From positions 1,483,501 through 1,547,500 of the forward strand of contig NZ_JBANRJ010000001.1 in the NCBI RefSeq assembly GCF_037154075.1: 64,000 nucleotides of DNA, read 5' to 3'. The translations under genes and the position numbers were made by a program. The stretch is from Sphingobium aromaticiconvertens (GTDB lineage Bacteria > Pseudomonadota > Alphaproteobacteria > Sphingomonadales > Sphingomonadaceae). Below the pieces are notes generated by a model. The model did no database searches and had not been told where the DNA came from. It worked only from the letters and a program-made list of their open reading frames with translations. Position 1 is the stretch's first letter. Each line of letters opens with the position of its first letter. This document shows, one piece after another, positions 35,118 through 44,384 of this stretch.

Positions 35118-35852
35118 TCACAACAAAGTGAAGCCGCCGTCGATATTGATCGAGCATCCCGTCAGAAACGCCGACTCGCCGCTCGCCAGGAAAACCGCCA
35201 TCCGGCCAACCTCGCCCGGATCGGCGATGCGACCCATCGGGGTCGCCTGTTCCAGGCCGCGGATGAAGTCAGCGGGCAGTGCTTCTAACATGGCGGTCCT
35301 GATGACGCCGGGGCATATGGTATTCACCTGGATGCCGTAAGGTGCGCATTCGACCGCGGCCACCTTGGTTAGCTGCATCACGCCCGCCTTGGCCGCGCAA
35401 TAGGCGGGCATATTCGGCATGACCACCGAGCCGGCGATTGAGGCGGTATTGACGATCGCGCCGCCGCGTTCCTTCAAATGGGGGATCACGTGCTTGATGC
35501 CGAGAAATGTTCCGCGCAGATTGACCGCCACAACGCGGTCGAATTCCATGTCGTCATAATCCTCGATGGACGTCTGTTCGCCATCGAGACCGGCATTGTT
35601 GCACAGAATGTCGATCTGACCGAATGTATCAATGGCAGCCTGCAGCATGGCGTGCACGTCCGAGGATACCGAAACGTCAGCCGAAATGCCCAATGTCATC
35701 GAACCGAGTTCTGCCGAGGCATCCTGAGCACGATTGCCAAGATCGGCGATAACGACCCGGGCACCCTCCTCGATGAACGCCTCGACGATCGCTCTCCCGA
35801 TGCCCGACGCACCGCCGGTGACGACGGCGACTTTACCCTGTAATCTGTTCAT
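35118..35852 (-). CDS. SDR-family oxidoreductase
   Basis: A 244-aa short-chain dehydrogenase with TGGASGIGRA, an Asp at the end of beta-2 (VVIADLGNRA), NNAG, and the catalytic NTASIAGSVVMPNMPAYCAAKAG triad. The C-terminus (SAFLTGCSINIDGGFTLL) is classical. It would oxidise a hydroxyl group on the substrate or an intermediate with NAD. It is downstream of the DUF35-thiolase gene on the same strand (24 bp gap), hence in the leftward operon P450, fusion, SDR. Confidence 0.92.
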   Translation of the reverse strand: MNRLQGKVAVVTGGASGIGRAIVEAFIEEGARVVIADLGNRAQDASAELGSMTLGISADVSVSSDVHAMLQAAIDTFGQIDILCNNAGLDGEQTSIEDYDDMEFDRVVAVNLRGTFLGIKHVIPHLKERGGAIVNTASIAGSVVMPNMPAYCAAKAGVMQLTKVAAVECAPYGIQVNTICPGVIRTAMLEALPADFIRGLEQATPMGRIADPGEVGRMAVFLASGESAFLTGCSINIDGGFTLL

Positions 35853-35876
35853 CTTATTTTTCCTCTCCGCTAAGTT

Positions 35877-37511
35877 CTAACGCCTTAGGATCATGCAACT
35901 GGCGGGAATTCCTCCACCGCTCGAAACGAGCGCGACGTTGCAGTTGGGTATTTGCCGTTCCCCGGCTCCGCCGCGCAATTGAAGCATGGCTTCCTGCAAA
36001 TGACCGTATCCGTTGGTTCGTCCGGCCGACAGATGCCCGCCATGCGGGTTAAGCGGCAATCCGCCACCTGGCGCGATGCACTTGCCGCCGTCGAGAAACG
36101 CGGTCGCCTCGCCGATGCCACAGAAGCCGAGCGCTTCGATCCAGGACACGACATTGAAGGTGAACCCGTCGTAGAGCAGCGCAACGTCGATATCCTCCGG
36201 CCGCATATCCGTGCGGCTCCATAGATGCGCCGCCGGGCCGAAGACATTGGGCTGATGGGTCAGCGTTCCCTGATCCCAGGACTGAACCTCGGTGATTCTC
36301 GTGCCCACTGCCTCAATTCTAGTGGCCGGATTGGGCAGGTCATCTGCGACAGCGGCTGACGAAACGACGAAGGCGATCGCGCCGTCGCACGGGATGTCGC
36401 AGTCGAGCAGGCCAAAGGGTGTCGAAATCAGCCTCGCTGCGGCATAGTCCGCCATCGTAATTGGATCGCGATAGATGGCGTCGGGGTTCCGCATGGCAGC
36501 CTGGCGCGCATTGACTGCGATCCAGCCCAGCATGTCGCGGTCGGCCCCGAATCGCGCCATGTACCGCGACGCGTATAGCGCGATCCAGTTTGCGGGTGAT
36601 GCGGCCCCGAATGGCACCCGCCATGACAGTTCGCCAGCAATGCGCCCGGACGGCCCGCGAACTGAAGGTCGGGCGGCTTCGGCGAATGTCGTGAAGCAAA
36701 GAACATGTCGGCATAGTCCTGACGCTACTGCAAGCATCGCGTCGATGATCGTGCCGGCCTGCCCCGGTATTTCTCTGGCACCGCAATGCCAGACCGGACG
36801 GATGCGGAGAGCCTGTTCGAGCGCACGAAATCCTCCGGACGAAATGCCGGGAAGGCCGTCGCTGCCAGGATATGCACATACGCCGTCTATGTCGGCAATC
36901 GACAGGCCAGCATCGACGATGGCGGACGTACACGCTTCCACACATAGCGACAGCGCAGATCGGTCGAGCCGTCGCGCGATGGGCGAACTACCGTATCCGC
37001 TCAACACAACGCTGTCTTCGAAACGCTTCCCGATCATCGGAGGAGCGGCGATTGTTTCGGGTAGATCGGATGTGGGAGCAGCCGGCTCCGTCTCCGGTGT
37101 TGGATCGGGGACGAATACCGGGATCCAGATATCGTCCTGCTGCAGGAAACGCACCGAGACGCGGTCACCGATCCTCACCGTGTCGAGGTCGGCGTCCACG
37201 ATGTTGGTGGTCAGGCGAACATCCGGGTCCTCGACCAGACCGACGATGGCGATGATGTATGGCGGATCATAACCTGGCAGCCATTTTTGGTGATTGATTG
37301 TCAGGGCGAGCACCGTTGCTGAACCCGAGAGCGACTTATATTCATGGATCGCCGCCTGGCAGGCATCGCAAAACGCAAGGGACGGGTGGCGAAGTCGCCC
37401 GCAGTGCATACACCAGCCAACCCGCAACTCTCCTGTTGCGCCACCCTGCCAAAAATCGGCTTCGTGTCGGTCTGGGACGGGTAGGACGCGATACGCGGTG
37501 GCGATCTCCAT
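35877..37511 (-). CDS. DUF35 OB-fold / thiolase-fold fusion, probable retro-aldolase (Ltp2-DUF35 type)
   Basis: The ATG at 37511 (MEIATAYRVLPVPDRHEADFW) gives 544 residues and overlaps the P450 stop. Residues 1-140 are a DUF35 protein: a rubredoxin-like zinc ribbon (Cys34, Cys37, Cys48, Cys51) plus an OB-fold. Residues about 165-544 are a thiolase-like lipid-transfer-protein domain (SGYGSSPIARR, NPHGGHLSAGRTNGYGHLQEA). At the usual nucleophile position the sequence is REIPGQAGTIIDAM, with no cysteine. It is therefore not a classical thiolase but resembles Ltp2, an aldolase that needs a DUF35 partner and splits propionyl-CoA from steroid side chains. IpfD/IpfE of ibuprofen degradation is a related pair. 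Here both are one polypeptide. Confidence 0.87.
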   Translation of the reverse strand: MEIATAYRVLPVPDRHEADFWQGGATGELRVGWCMHCGRLRHPSLAFCDACQAAIHEYKSLSGSATVLALTINHQKWLPGYDPPYIIAIVGLVEDPDVRLTTNIVDADLDTVRIGDRVSVRFLQQDDIWIPVFVPDPTPETEPAAPTSDLPETIAAPPMIGKRFEDSVVLSGYGSSPIARRLDRSALSLCVEACTSAIVDAGLSIADIDGVCAYPGSDGLPGISSGGFRALEQALRIRPVWHCGAREIPGQAGTIIDAMLAVASGLCRHVLCFTTFAEAARPSVRGPSGRIAGELSWRVPFGAASPANWIALYASRYMARFGADRDMLGWIAVNARQAAMRNPDAIYRDPITMADYAAARLISTPFGLLDCDIPCDGAIAFVVSSAAVADDLPNPATRIEAVGTRITEVQSWDQGTLTHQPNVFGPAAHLWSRTDMRPEDIDVALLYDGFTFNVVSWIEALGFCGIGEATAFLDGGKCIAPGGGLPLNPHGGHLSAGRTNGYGHLQEAMLQLRGGAGERQIPNCNVALVSSGGGIPASCMILRR

Positions 37512-38776
37512 CACGCGGTGACGCGTACGGGGAGCGCCTTCAGGCCGCGCGAGAGGAGCTGCGGATGCCAGTCGAGTTCGCCGTCCAGCTCTATGCTGCT
37601 CCATTTTTTCAGGATGGCCGGAATCGCGATAGCCGTTTCCAGCCTTGCGAGTTGCAGCCCCATGCAACTGTGCAGACCAAAGCCAAAGGCGATGTGTTTG
37701 CGATCCCATGCGCGCGTGAGATTGAGCGTATCTGCATCGTCGAAATAGGCAGGGTCGCGATTGGCTGCCGCAAGGATGAGAAAGACCCGCTGACGGGCCT
37801 TCATCGGAATGCCGAGCACGTCTGTATCCGTTCGAACCACTCTCGTGACCGCCTTGCCTGATCCGTCATAGCGCAGGAATTCCTCGACCGCGTTCGTGAT
37901 CTCGACATCCCCACTGCGAATCGCAGCCATCTGACCGGGGTTGCGAAGTAACGCCAGTATAGCGTTGCTCATCAAGTTGGCGGTCGTTTCGGAGCCCGCG
38001 AAGATCACCAATATGCAGGTTGCGATAATCTCATCCTCCGTCAGCCCGTCGTCCTTATCGCGCGCTTTGATCAATTCACTCAGCAGATTGTCTTCCGGTG
38101 TTTCGCGATACCGCGTAATCAGGTCGCGCACGAAAGCAGAGAGGTCAGCAACCCCTTCAGCGAGGCTCTCATATTTGCCCGGATCCTCAAGGCTCGCGCC
38201 GACCACGGGGCCAAACAGTCGATGCCAGTCGGCAAAACGACCACGATCCTCCTCGGGAATGCCGATGATTTCCGAGATGACGGATGCCGAGAAGGGACCT
38301 GCTACGTCTTCCAAAAGATCGATGTGGCCATTGTCGGGAGCCTGATCGATCACGCGATCGAATAAGGTCTGAAAGCGATCGGTAAGCCGCGCCATCGCTT
38401 TGCTCATGAAAGCTTGGTTGACGAGCATGCGGAGACGAAGATGCTTTGGCTTATCATTAAAGACCAGCCAGTCGGCCAGTATCTCGAACGCACGACGTAC
38501 CGCAGCGGGCGTGTCGGGGCCGGTTAATTTCCGATCGATGAAGGGCCGAATGCGGTCTGACGAAAAATTCTTGTCATCGCGCAATGCAGCCGTGACCTGT
38601 TGGTAGCCGGTGACGATCCAGGACCGCGAGCGCGTATCCCAAACAATCGAATTGGCATCGCGCACCTTGCCAAAATAGCTGTGCGGGTCGCGCACTGCCT
38701 CAGCTCCCACGATATCAAGCTCGGCTGTTGGGATGTCGTTCACTTGTCCACTCCTTATCCGACTGGTCGCCGCCAT
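37511..38776 (-). CDS. Cytochrome P450
   Basis: A 421-aa soluble bacterial P450. The I-helix oxygen-activating motif FAGSETTANLM, the ExxR region (NAVEEFLRYDG), and the heme-binding FGFGLHSCMGLQLARLE with Cys371 are all visible. It would hydroxylate the substrate using electrons from a [2Fe-2S] ferredoxin such as the one at 32689. It is the first gene of a leftward operon, with its stop overlapping the next start (ATGA). It is divergent from the acyl-CoA synthetase, and the intervening region has two dyads. Confidence 0.94.
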   Translation of the reverse strand: MAATSRIRSGQVNDIPTAELDIVGAEAVRDPHSYFGKVRDANSIVWDTRSRSWIVTGYQQVTAALRDDKNFSSDRIRPFIDRKLTGPDTPAAVRRAFEILADWLVFNDKPKHLRLRMLVNQAFMSKAMARLTDRFQTLFDRVIDQAPDNGHIDLLEDVAGPFSASVISEIIGIPEEDRGRFADWHRLFGPVVGASLEDPGKYESLAEGVADLSAFVRDLITRYRETPEDNLLSELIKARDKDDGLTEDEIIATCILVIFAGSETTANLMSNAILALLRNPGQMAAIRSGDVEITNAVEEFLRYDGSGKAVTRVVRTDTDVLGIPMKARQRVFLILAAANRDPAYFDDADTLNLTRAWDRKHIAFGFGLHSCMGLQLARLETAIAIPAILKKWSSIELDGELDWHPQLLSRGLKALPVRVTA

Positions 38777-38892
38777 GTCGTTTGATGAAAGAATATAGCT
38801 TGCGTCTCGTTAGATCAAGGTCTAACAATAGTCCATGATCAAAGCGACTGGAAAGGTCGCTAATAGGCCCCGACAGACGGGAGAGGGCAAGC
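38777..38892. promoter_or_regulatory. Divergent promoter region with two perfect dyads
   Basis: Between the P450 and acyl-CoA synthetase starts are two perfect inverted repeats: GTTAGA-TCAAGG-TCTAAC (38809-38826) and AGCGAC-N7-GTCGCT (38843-38861). The symmetry and position suit operators for a TetR-type repressor, possibly the regulator at 25052. Confidence 0.6.
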
Positions 38893-40431
38893 ATGAATGT
38901 CAGGGATCTTATGGCGCAGGCCGTGCGCTGCAATCGTGAACGGATCGCGCTGATTCACGGCGATCGCCGTTTGACGTTTGGTGAGGCGTGGGAGCGCGGT
39001 ATTCGCCTCGCAAACCTTTTGCTTTCCCGAGGCGCCCTTCCTGGAGATCGCATCGGATCGCTTGAGGACAATGGGATTAGCGCCGCCGATCTGATCCAGG
39101 CGTGCGCCATCGCGAACCTCACGCGGGTGCCTTTATATGCGAGGAACTCTGCTGAGGCGCATGTTCATATGCTTGCCAATACGCAGTGCAAACTCGTCAT
39201 CGTCGATGCGCATTATGCCGGCGAAATGCTGAGCATAAGGGGGCAGCTACCGGATCTTGTGGATGTGATCGTTCGCGATGCAGAATTCGATGGATTGCTC
39301 GCGGAAAGCTCCAGCGAGATGCCCAGCATCACTATCGATCCCGACGACTATTATGTCATTCGTCATACCGGGGGGACGACGGGCAAGCCAAAAGCTGTCG
39401 CTTACTCGCATCGCAGTTGGCTGGCGGCGTGCCGTGACTGGTTCTACATATTTCCACAAGTGTTGGCGGGAGATCGTTGCCTCCATGTGGGGCCAATCTC
39501 CCATGGGTCTGGCTACCAATATCTGCCAATATGGTTTGCCGGTGGCTGTAACGTGCTGATGGATCACTTCTCCGCTGAGGCAATGGTGGAGATCATCGAG
39601 CGTGAGCGCGTCGCTTTCTGTCAGGTTGCCGCAACGATGCTGCGGGCCATTCTCGATCATCCAGGGTCAGTGGGCCGCGACTATTCCAGTTTGAAATGCA
39701 TGCTGGTCGGCACTGCTCCGATCCACGAACGAACGGCCCGAGCCGCTCGCGAGTTGATGGGTGATATACTCTATCAAGGCTATGGACAGACCGAGGTTCT
39801 ACCGGTTGCTTTCATGGGGCCTGCACAGTGGTTCGCAGACGTTCCGGGATCACAGCCGATAAATGCGTGCGGCATGGTGATGCCCTTCGCGTTGGTCGAG
39901 GTCTGGGACGAGAATAATCACCCTGTCCCGACGGGGGACATTGGAGAGATTGTCGCTAAGGCGGACGGCCAGATGACCTCCTTCTGGAATAATCCCGAGG
40001 AGACTGCTGAGCGCATTGTCGATGGCTGGATCAAGACGGGCGACATCGGACGGCTCGATGCCAACGGGTATCTGTACTTAGTCGATCGAGCCACGGACAT
40101 GATCGTGTCGGGCGGCTACAATATCTGGCCGCTGGATTTGGAACGCGTGATCGCGGCGCATCCCGACATTATCGAGGTCGCTGTGTTCGGCGTGCCGCAT
40201 GCGAAATGGGGCGAGACACCCTTGGCGGTTTGCGTCGTGCGTGATGGATATGCCGTGTCGGAACAGCATCTGATCACCCGCGTCGCTGAAGAACTCGGCA
40301 GCTACATGAAGCCGTCTCGCGTGGTTTTTCAGTTGGAACCATTGGTTCGTAGCGCCGTCGGCAAAGTCAACCGCAAGGCGCTGCGTGAGCCTTACTGGAT
40401 GGATGTCGATCGACGCGTCTCGGGAAGCTAA
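38893..40431 (+). CDS. Acyl-CoA synthetase (AMP-forming)
   Basis: A 512-aa ANL-superfamily ligase that activates a carboxylic acid to its CoA ester via an acyl-adenylate. The P-loop is IRHTGGTTGKPKAVAYSH, the A5-type motif is YQGYGQTEVLP, and the hinge and A8 region is WIKTGDIGRLDANGYLYLVDRATDMIVSGGYNIWP. The C-terminal lysine is in SAVGKVNRKALREP. It probably carries out the entry step of the pathway. GGAGAGGG precedes the ATG. Confidence 0.94.
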   Translation: MNVRDLMAQAVRCNRERIALIHGDRRLTFGEAWERGIRLANLLLSRGALPGDRIGSLEDNGISAADLIQACAIANLTRVPLYARNSAEAHVHMLANTQCKLVIVDAHYAGEMLSIRGQLPDLVDVIVRDAEFDGLLAESSSEMPSITIDPDDYYVIRHTGGTTGKPKAVAYSHRSWLAACRDWFYIFPQVLAGDRCLHVGPISHGSGYQYLPIWFAGGCNVLMDHFSAEAMVEIIERERVAFCQVAATMLRAILDHPGSVGRDYSSLKCMLVGTAPIHERTARAARELMGDILYQGYGQTEVLPVAFMGPAQWFADVPGSQPINACGMVMPFALVEVWDENNHPVPTGDIGEIVAKADGQMTSFWNNPEETAERIVDGWIKTGDIGRLDANGYLYLVDRATDMIVSGGYNIWPLDLERVIAAHPDIIEVAVFGVPHAKWGETPLAVCVVRDGYAVSEQHLITRVAEELGSYMKPSRVVFQLEPLVRSAVGKVNRKALREPYWMDVDRRVSGS

Positions 40432-40457
40432 CTTTATTTCTGTATAGGAGAGTTTAC

Positions 40458-41522
40458 ATGCAAGTCGGATACATGATGTTCTTGTCGAACCTGCATGACA
40501 ACATGCCGGACGACGTGATGGTTCGGAACGAGCTCGAGATCGCCGAATTGGCCGAGGGACTCGGCTACGATACGATCTACTGTCCGGAGCATCATTTCGA
40601 AGATTATTCAATGGCGGTGGATAGTCATCAGATACTAAGTTACCTGGCCGCTCGCACCGAAAGCATCAAGTTGGGCAGCGCGTGCATTGTGCTGCCCTGG
40701 TGGACCCAGCCTGCGCGAGTGCTTGGCCGGATCACGACGATGGATGCTCTTACGAACGGGCGTTACGTCCTCGGCTTCGCCCGCGGACTTGCCCGCAAGG
40801 AGTTTGAGGTATTCGGAATCCCCATGGAAGAATCCCGCGGCCGTTTCGACGAGATGGCTTCCATGATCGTCAAGGGAATGGAAACCGGCATCGTTCAGGG
40901 CGATGGTCCTTTCTTCCCCACTCCGGAGACTGAAATCCGTCCGCGCCCTTCGATAGCTCTGAAGGATCGACTGTTTTCGGTCGCGATGTCTCCGGACTCG
41001 GCGAAGCAGATCGCGGTCAATGACACGCGCATGATGACGTTTGTACAATTCGCAATGGAAAAGCATCTTGGCAACATCAACATCTTCCGGGAGGAGTACC
41101 GGAAGAACCATAATAAGGAGCCCGGTCCGACGCTTTTGGTCGACTTCACATATTGCCACGAAGACGCCGGTCACGTCGAGAAGATGATGCAGAAGTATAT
41201 GGCGGCAAACTATGTATCACTTCTTAAACATTACGAATTCATGGCCGACTATCACAAAGAACTCAAAGGCTACGAAGCCTATGGAGAATCAGCTAAGTTC
41301 CTGAACAGCCTTGGTCTTGAGGACGCGGTGCAGGATTATATCAAGCATCAGGCATGGGGTACGCCCCAGCAGATCCTTGACAAGCTGGAGGCGCGCAAGG
41401 CGATCATCGGCGATTTCGAGTGGAACTCGATCACTAGCTATGCCGGTCTCCCATATTCTGAGGTCAGGAGCTCCATGCAGCTGCTGGGTGAGAAAGTTAT
41501 CCCTGAACTTAAGACTTGGTGA
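40458..41522 (+). CDS. Luciferase-like (LLM class) flavin-dependent monooxygenase
   Basis: The 354-aa protein is a bacterial-luciferase-type TIM barrel: MQVGYMMFLSNLHDNMPDDVM, EIAELAEGLGYDTIYCPEHHFEDYSM and SIKLGSACIVLPWWTQPARVLGRITTMDALTNGRYVLGFARG. Such enzymes insert oxygen using reduced FMN supplied by a separate reductase. The flavin reductase at 33718 is a good partner. A role in ring or ketone (Baeyer-Villiger-like) oxidation is possible but unproven. It is co-directional with the synthetase and the next gene. Confidence 0.92.
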   Translation: MQVGYMMFLSNLHDNMPDDVMVRNELEIAELAEGLGYDTIYCPEHHFEDYSMAVDSHQILSYLAARTESIKLGSACIVLPWWTQPARVLGRITTMDALTNGRYVLGFARGLARKEFEVFGIPMEESRGRFDEMASMIVKGMETGIVQGDGPFFPTPETEIRPRPSIALKDRLFSVAMSPDSAKQIAVNDTRMMTFVQFAMEKHLGNINIFREEYRKNHNKEPGPTLLVDFTYCHEDAGHVEKMMQKYMAANYVSLLKHYEFMADYHKELKGYEAYGESAKFLNSLGLEDAVQDYIKHQAWGTPQQILDKLEARKAIIGDFEWNSITSYAGLPYSEVRSSMQLLGEKVIPELKTW

Positions 41523-41570
41523 CATCGCCGGAACCTCGAGAATCATTCTCGCTTTTAGAAGGAACATGCC

Positions 41571-42689
41571 GTGATTGGCCCCGCAGACGACTTTCCCGTT
41601 CATCAGACTCATGAGCCGATACGATTCGCAGGTACGAGCGATCGGCGATTTTATGACCGCTATTTCTTTACCGGTCACCGCTGCGCACCCGACTTGTTTT
41701 TCATGATCGGAGTCGGCGTCTATCCAAACCTGGGTGTAATCGACGCCTTCGGATCCGTCGCTTTGGGGTCGATGCAATATTCTACCCGCGGGTCGCGCGA
41801 GTTGGGCGACGATCGGATGAACATGTCCAATATCGGTCCTTTCAATGTCGAGGTTATTGAAGGCCTTAAAAAGCTCAGGATCTGGTGTGAGCCTCGGCCG
41901 GACCAGGCCGTTCACTTCGACCTTGAATGGAACGGCGCCGTTCCAGCCTTCGAGGAGCCGCCGATCCTGCAACGGGTGCTAGGCCGGGTGATGGAGCAGG
42001 CGACACGACTGATCCAGACCGGATCATGGACGGGCTACATCGTCTGCAACGGCGAACGTATCGAGCTTGACCCGGAAACGAGTTGGGGCGCGCGCGATCG
42101 TAGCTGGGGTGTGCGATCGATCGGCCTTGAACGGGAACCCAAAGGCATTCAGCAGGCGAAAAATGCGAGCAGCGAGCGCACCTCTTTGTGGATGTGGGCG
42201 CCGATGCAGTTTAACGATCATACGATCCATTTCAGCCTGTCGGAGTTTGCCGATGGGCGGCGGGAGATCGAAACAGTTCGTCGCATGAAGTCGTTCGGCA
42301 AGGATGGTGTCGCCGCGCCCGCCGAATTTTTGCTGGGTGCCGAGCATGACCTTCGCTTCGACCACGAAACGCGCGAATTGCTCGATGGGTCAGTCAGCTT
42401 CCTTGAACCCGACGGCTCGAGGCGACATGTGAAACTGACGCCCCTTCGGCGGGCCTATCTGCGCGCCGGCACGGGATATGGCGGCCCTGACCCGTGGCGC
42501 CATGGCAAATATATGGGTGAAAACTGGTCCGATTCGGTCAGCTACGATCTTACGGACGAAGAACTGACAGCGAAGATCGGCCCAACGCACGTCCTGTGCC
42601 GGATGGAAACGGACGACGGACATGTCGGCTACGGCACGTTCGAGACGCAGGTATACGGCGCCTATCCGCGCTATGGGTTCCACTCCTGA
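41571..42689 (+). CDS. Conserved protein, possibly lipocalin/CrtC-like (DUF7064/7065-type)
   Basis: A 372-aa protein without a signal peptide, beginning MIGPADDFPVHQTHEPIRFA. The repeating beta pattern, with RRFYDRYFFTGHRC early and LWMWAPMQFNDHTIHFSLSEFADGRR in the middle, suggests a double lipocalin-like barrel as in hydroxyneurosporene synthase (CrtC) relatives. The residues GGPDPWRHGKYMGENWSDSVSYDL near the C-terminus look conserved. I cannot assign a reaction. A hydratase or a binding protein for a hydrophobic substrate is possible. It overlaps the phosphotransferase start by 1 bp. Confidence 0.7.
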   Translation: MIGPADDFPVHQTHEPIRFAGTSDRRFYDRYFFTGHRCAPDLFFMIGVGVYPNLGVIDAFGSVALGSMQYSTRGSRELGDDRMNMSNIGPFNVEVIEGLKKLRIWCEPRPDQAVHFDLEWNGAVPAFEEPPILQRVLGRVMEQATRLIQTGSWTGYIVCNGERIELDPETSWGARDRSWGVRSIGLEREPKGIQQAKNASSERTSLWMWAPMQFNDHTIHFSLSEFADGRREIETVRRMKSFGKDGVAAPAEFLLGAEHDLRFDHETRELLDGSVSFLEPDGSRRHVKLTPLRRAYLRAGTGYGGPDPWRHGKYMGENWSDSVSYDLTDEELTAKIGPTHVLCRMETDDGHVGYGTFETQVYGAYPRYGFHS

Positions 42690-42985
42690 TGACACAGGCC
42701 AGCGCGAGCATCCCGGCTACCGCTTTGCCGACCAGCCTCGTGGCTGGCCTGTGTCAGGCGGTGCCTGGTCTGACGGCAGCGACCGGATTGCGCCGCCTCA
42801 CCGGTGGCTCCTCCCACGAGACCTGGTCCTTTGATGGCGTTTTTGCGGGTGAAAGCGGTCCGATGCCGCTGATCCTGCGGCGCGAGTTCAGTCATTCGCT
42901 CTTCGAGATGACCTCTCAGACTGAATTTGCTCTCATGAACCAGTTATGTCCGTCGTCAGAACATTTGGCACACGTCGCGTCGTAA
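42689..42985 (+). pseudogene. Phosphotransferase (APH-like), 3' part lost at the IS3 element
   Basis: The frame MTQASASIPATALPTSLVAG continues with RRLTGGSSHETWSFDGVFAG and PLILRREFSHSLFEMTSQTEFALMNQL. This is the N-terminal nucleotide-binding lobe of aminoglycoside-phosphotransferase-like proteins, often found in CoA-dependent catabolic clusters. The frame ends in the left end of an IS3-family element after 98 residues; normal length is about 340. The rest is not found on the other side of the element. It is inactive. Confidence 0.8.
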
Positions 42986-43020
42986 ATTAGCGGAGTGCGG
43001 GCCTCGTCTTGGGGTTGATG

Positions 43021-44001
43021 TTAAGCGGCGAGCCTGCGGTGTTGCAAGCGCCGATATTCGATGGTCTTTCGCTTGATCCTTTCGCGCTGTTTGATGATGG
43101 CGGGAGCCCTGCCGAGGTAGGCGTCGGCGGGCGTCACGTTGTTCAGGCTCTCGTGGTAACGCTGGTTGTTGTAATGCTCGACGAAGGCCTCGATCTGGGC
43201 CTCAAGGTCGCCGGGCAGGAAGTAGTTTTCCAGCAGGATGCGGTTTTTCAGGGTTTGGTGCCAGCGCTCGATCTTGCCTTGGGTCTGGGGGTGCATCGGA
43301 GCGCCGCGTACATGGCTCATCTTCTGGGCATCGATGTATTCCGCCAGTTCGCCCGCGATGTAGCTGGGGCCGTTATCGCTGAGCAGCCTGGGCTTGTGCA
43401 GCACGGTGGCGCTGTCGCAGCCGGAAGCCTTAAGGGCCAGGTCCAGCGTGTCGGTGACATCCTCGGCGCGCATGTTGGTGCACAGTTTCCAGGCGATAAT
43501 GTAGCGCGAGAAGTCGTCGAGCACGGTCGACAGGTACATCCAGCCCCACCCGATGATCTTGAAGTAGGTAAAATCGGTCTGCCACATCTCGTTCGGACGC
43601 GTGGTCTGGGTATGGAAGCGATCGGCGGCCTTGATCACCACATAGGCCGGACTGGTAATCAGATCGTGGGCCTTCAACAGGCGGTAAACGGTGGCCTCCG
43701 ACACGAAGTAGCGCTTCTCGTCGGTGAAGCGCACCGCCAGTTCGCGCGGTGACAGCTCGCTGTAATCCAGCGCCATCTCGACGATCTGGCCCTGGATATC
43801 GTCGCCGATGCGGTTCCACACCCGACTCGGCGCCGATGGCCGATCTTCCAGCGCCTCCGGCCCGCCTTCGACGAAGCGATCGTACCAGCGGTAGAACGTC
43901 CGGCGGGGGATGCCGAGTTTGTCCAGCGTGTGCTTGGCGGGCAGGTGCGACTGCTCGACGATCCGGATGATCTCGAGCTTTTCGGATGCGGGATACCTCA
44001 T
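43021..44001 (-). CDS. IS3-family transposase OrfB
   Basis: A 326-aa integrase-core protein: an N-terminal helix-turn-helix region (AKHTLDKLGIPRRTFYRWYDRF), then the rve domain with NEMWQTDFTYFKIIGWGWMYLSTVLDDFSRYIIAW (first Asp), LLSDNGPSYIAGELAEYI (second Asp) and KIERWHQTLKNRILLENY (Glu). It overlaps orfA by 4 bp (ATGA). Confidence 0.93.
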   Translation of the reverse strand: MRYPASEKLEIIRIVEQSHLPAKHTLDKLGIPRRTFYRWYDRFVEGGPEALEDRPSAPSRVWNRIGDDIQGQIVEMALDYSELSPRELAVRFTDEKRYFVSEATVYRLLKAHDLITSPAYVVIKAADRFHTQTTRPNEMWQTDFTYFKIIGWGWMYLSTVLDDFSRYIIAWKLCTNMRAEDVTDTLDLALKASGCDSATVLHKPRLLSDNGPSYIAGELAEYIDAQKMSHVRGAPMHPQTQGKIERWHQTLKNRILLENYFLPGDLEAQIEAFVEHYNNQRYHESLNNVTPADAYLGRAPAIIKQRERIKRKTIEYRRLQHRRLAA

Positions 44002-44384
44002 TCGTCGTCGCCCCCATCCGCGATCATGCTTTTTTTAAGCAGGCGGTTTTCCAGCGTCAGGTCGGCCACGCATTCCTTCAGGGCACGGGCCTCGCGGCGC
44101 AGATCCTGCACCTCGCCAGTGGTCGCAGCACGGGCGGTGTCACCGGCCAGGCGCCGCTTGCCCGCTTCCATGAACTCCTTCGACCAGGTGTAATACAGGC
44201 TTTGGGCAATGCCTTCCTTGCGGCACAACTCGGCGATGCTGTCCTCGCCGCGCAGACCGTCCAGCACAATACGGATCTTGTCTTCGGCTGAGAAATGGCG
44301 CCGGGTCTGCCGCCGGATATCCTTCACAACACGCTCAGCAGGGGCCTTTGTCGGCGAATTTTTCAAGGAGGGTTTGGGCTTCAT
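43998..44384 (-). CDS. IS3-family transposase OrfA
   Basis: A 128-aa helix-turn-helix and leucine-zipper protein (RRHFSAEDKIRIVLDGLRGEDSIAELCRKEGIAQSLYYTWSKEFMEAGKRRL, then a coiled coil ending LENRLLKKSMI). It recognises the IS ends together with OrfB. It is complete. Confidence 0.9.
   Translation of the reverse strand: MKPKPSLKNSPTKAPAERVVKDIRRQTRRHFSAEDKIRIVLDGLRGEDSIAELCRKEGIAQSLYYTWSKEFMEAGKRRLAGDTARAATTGEVQDLRREARALKECVADLTLENRLLKKSMIADGGDDE

Noticed and set aside
42596..42985. Phosphotransferase starting at 42596
   Set aside because: The first 31 residues lie inside the preceding gene and have no family match; the ATG at 42689 gives the proper N-terminus.
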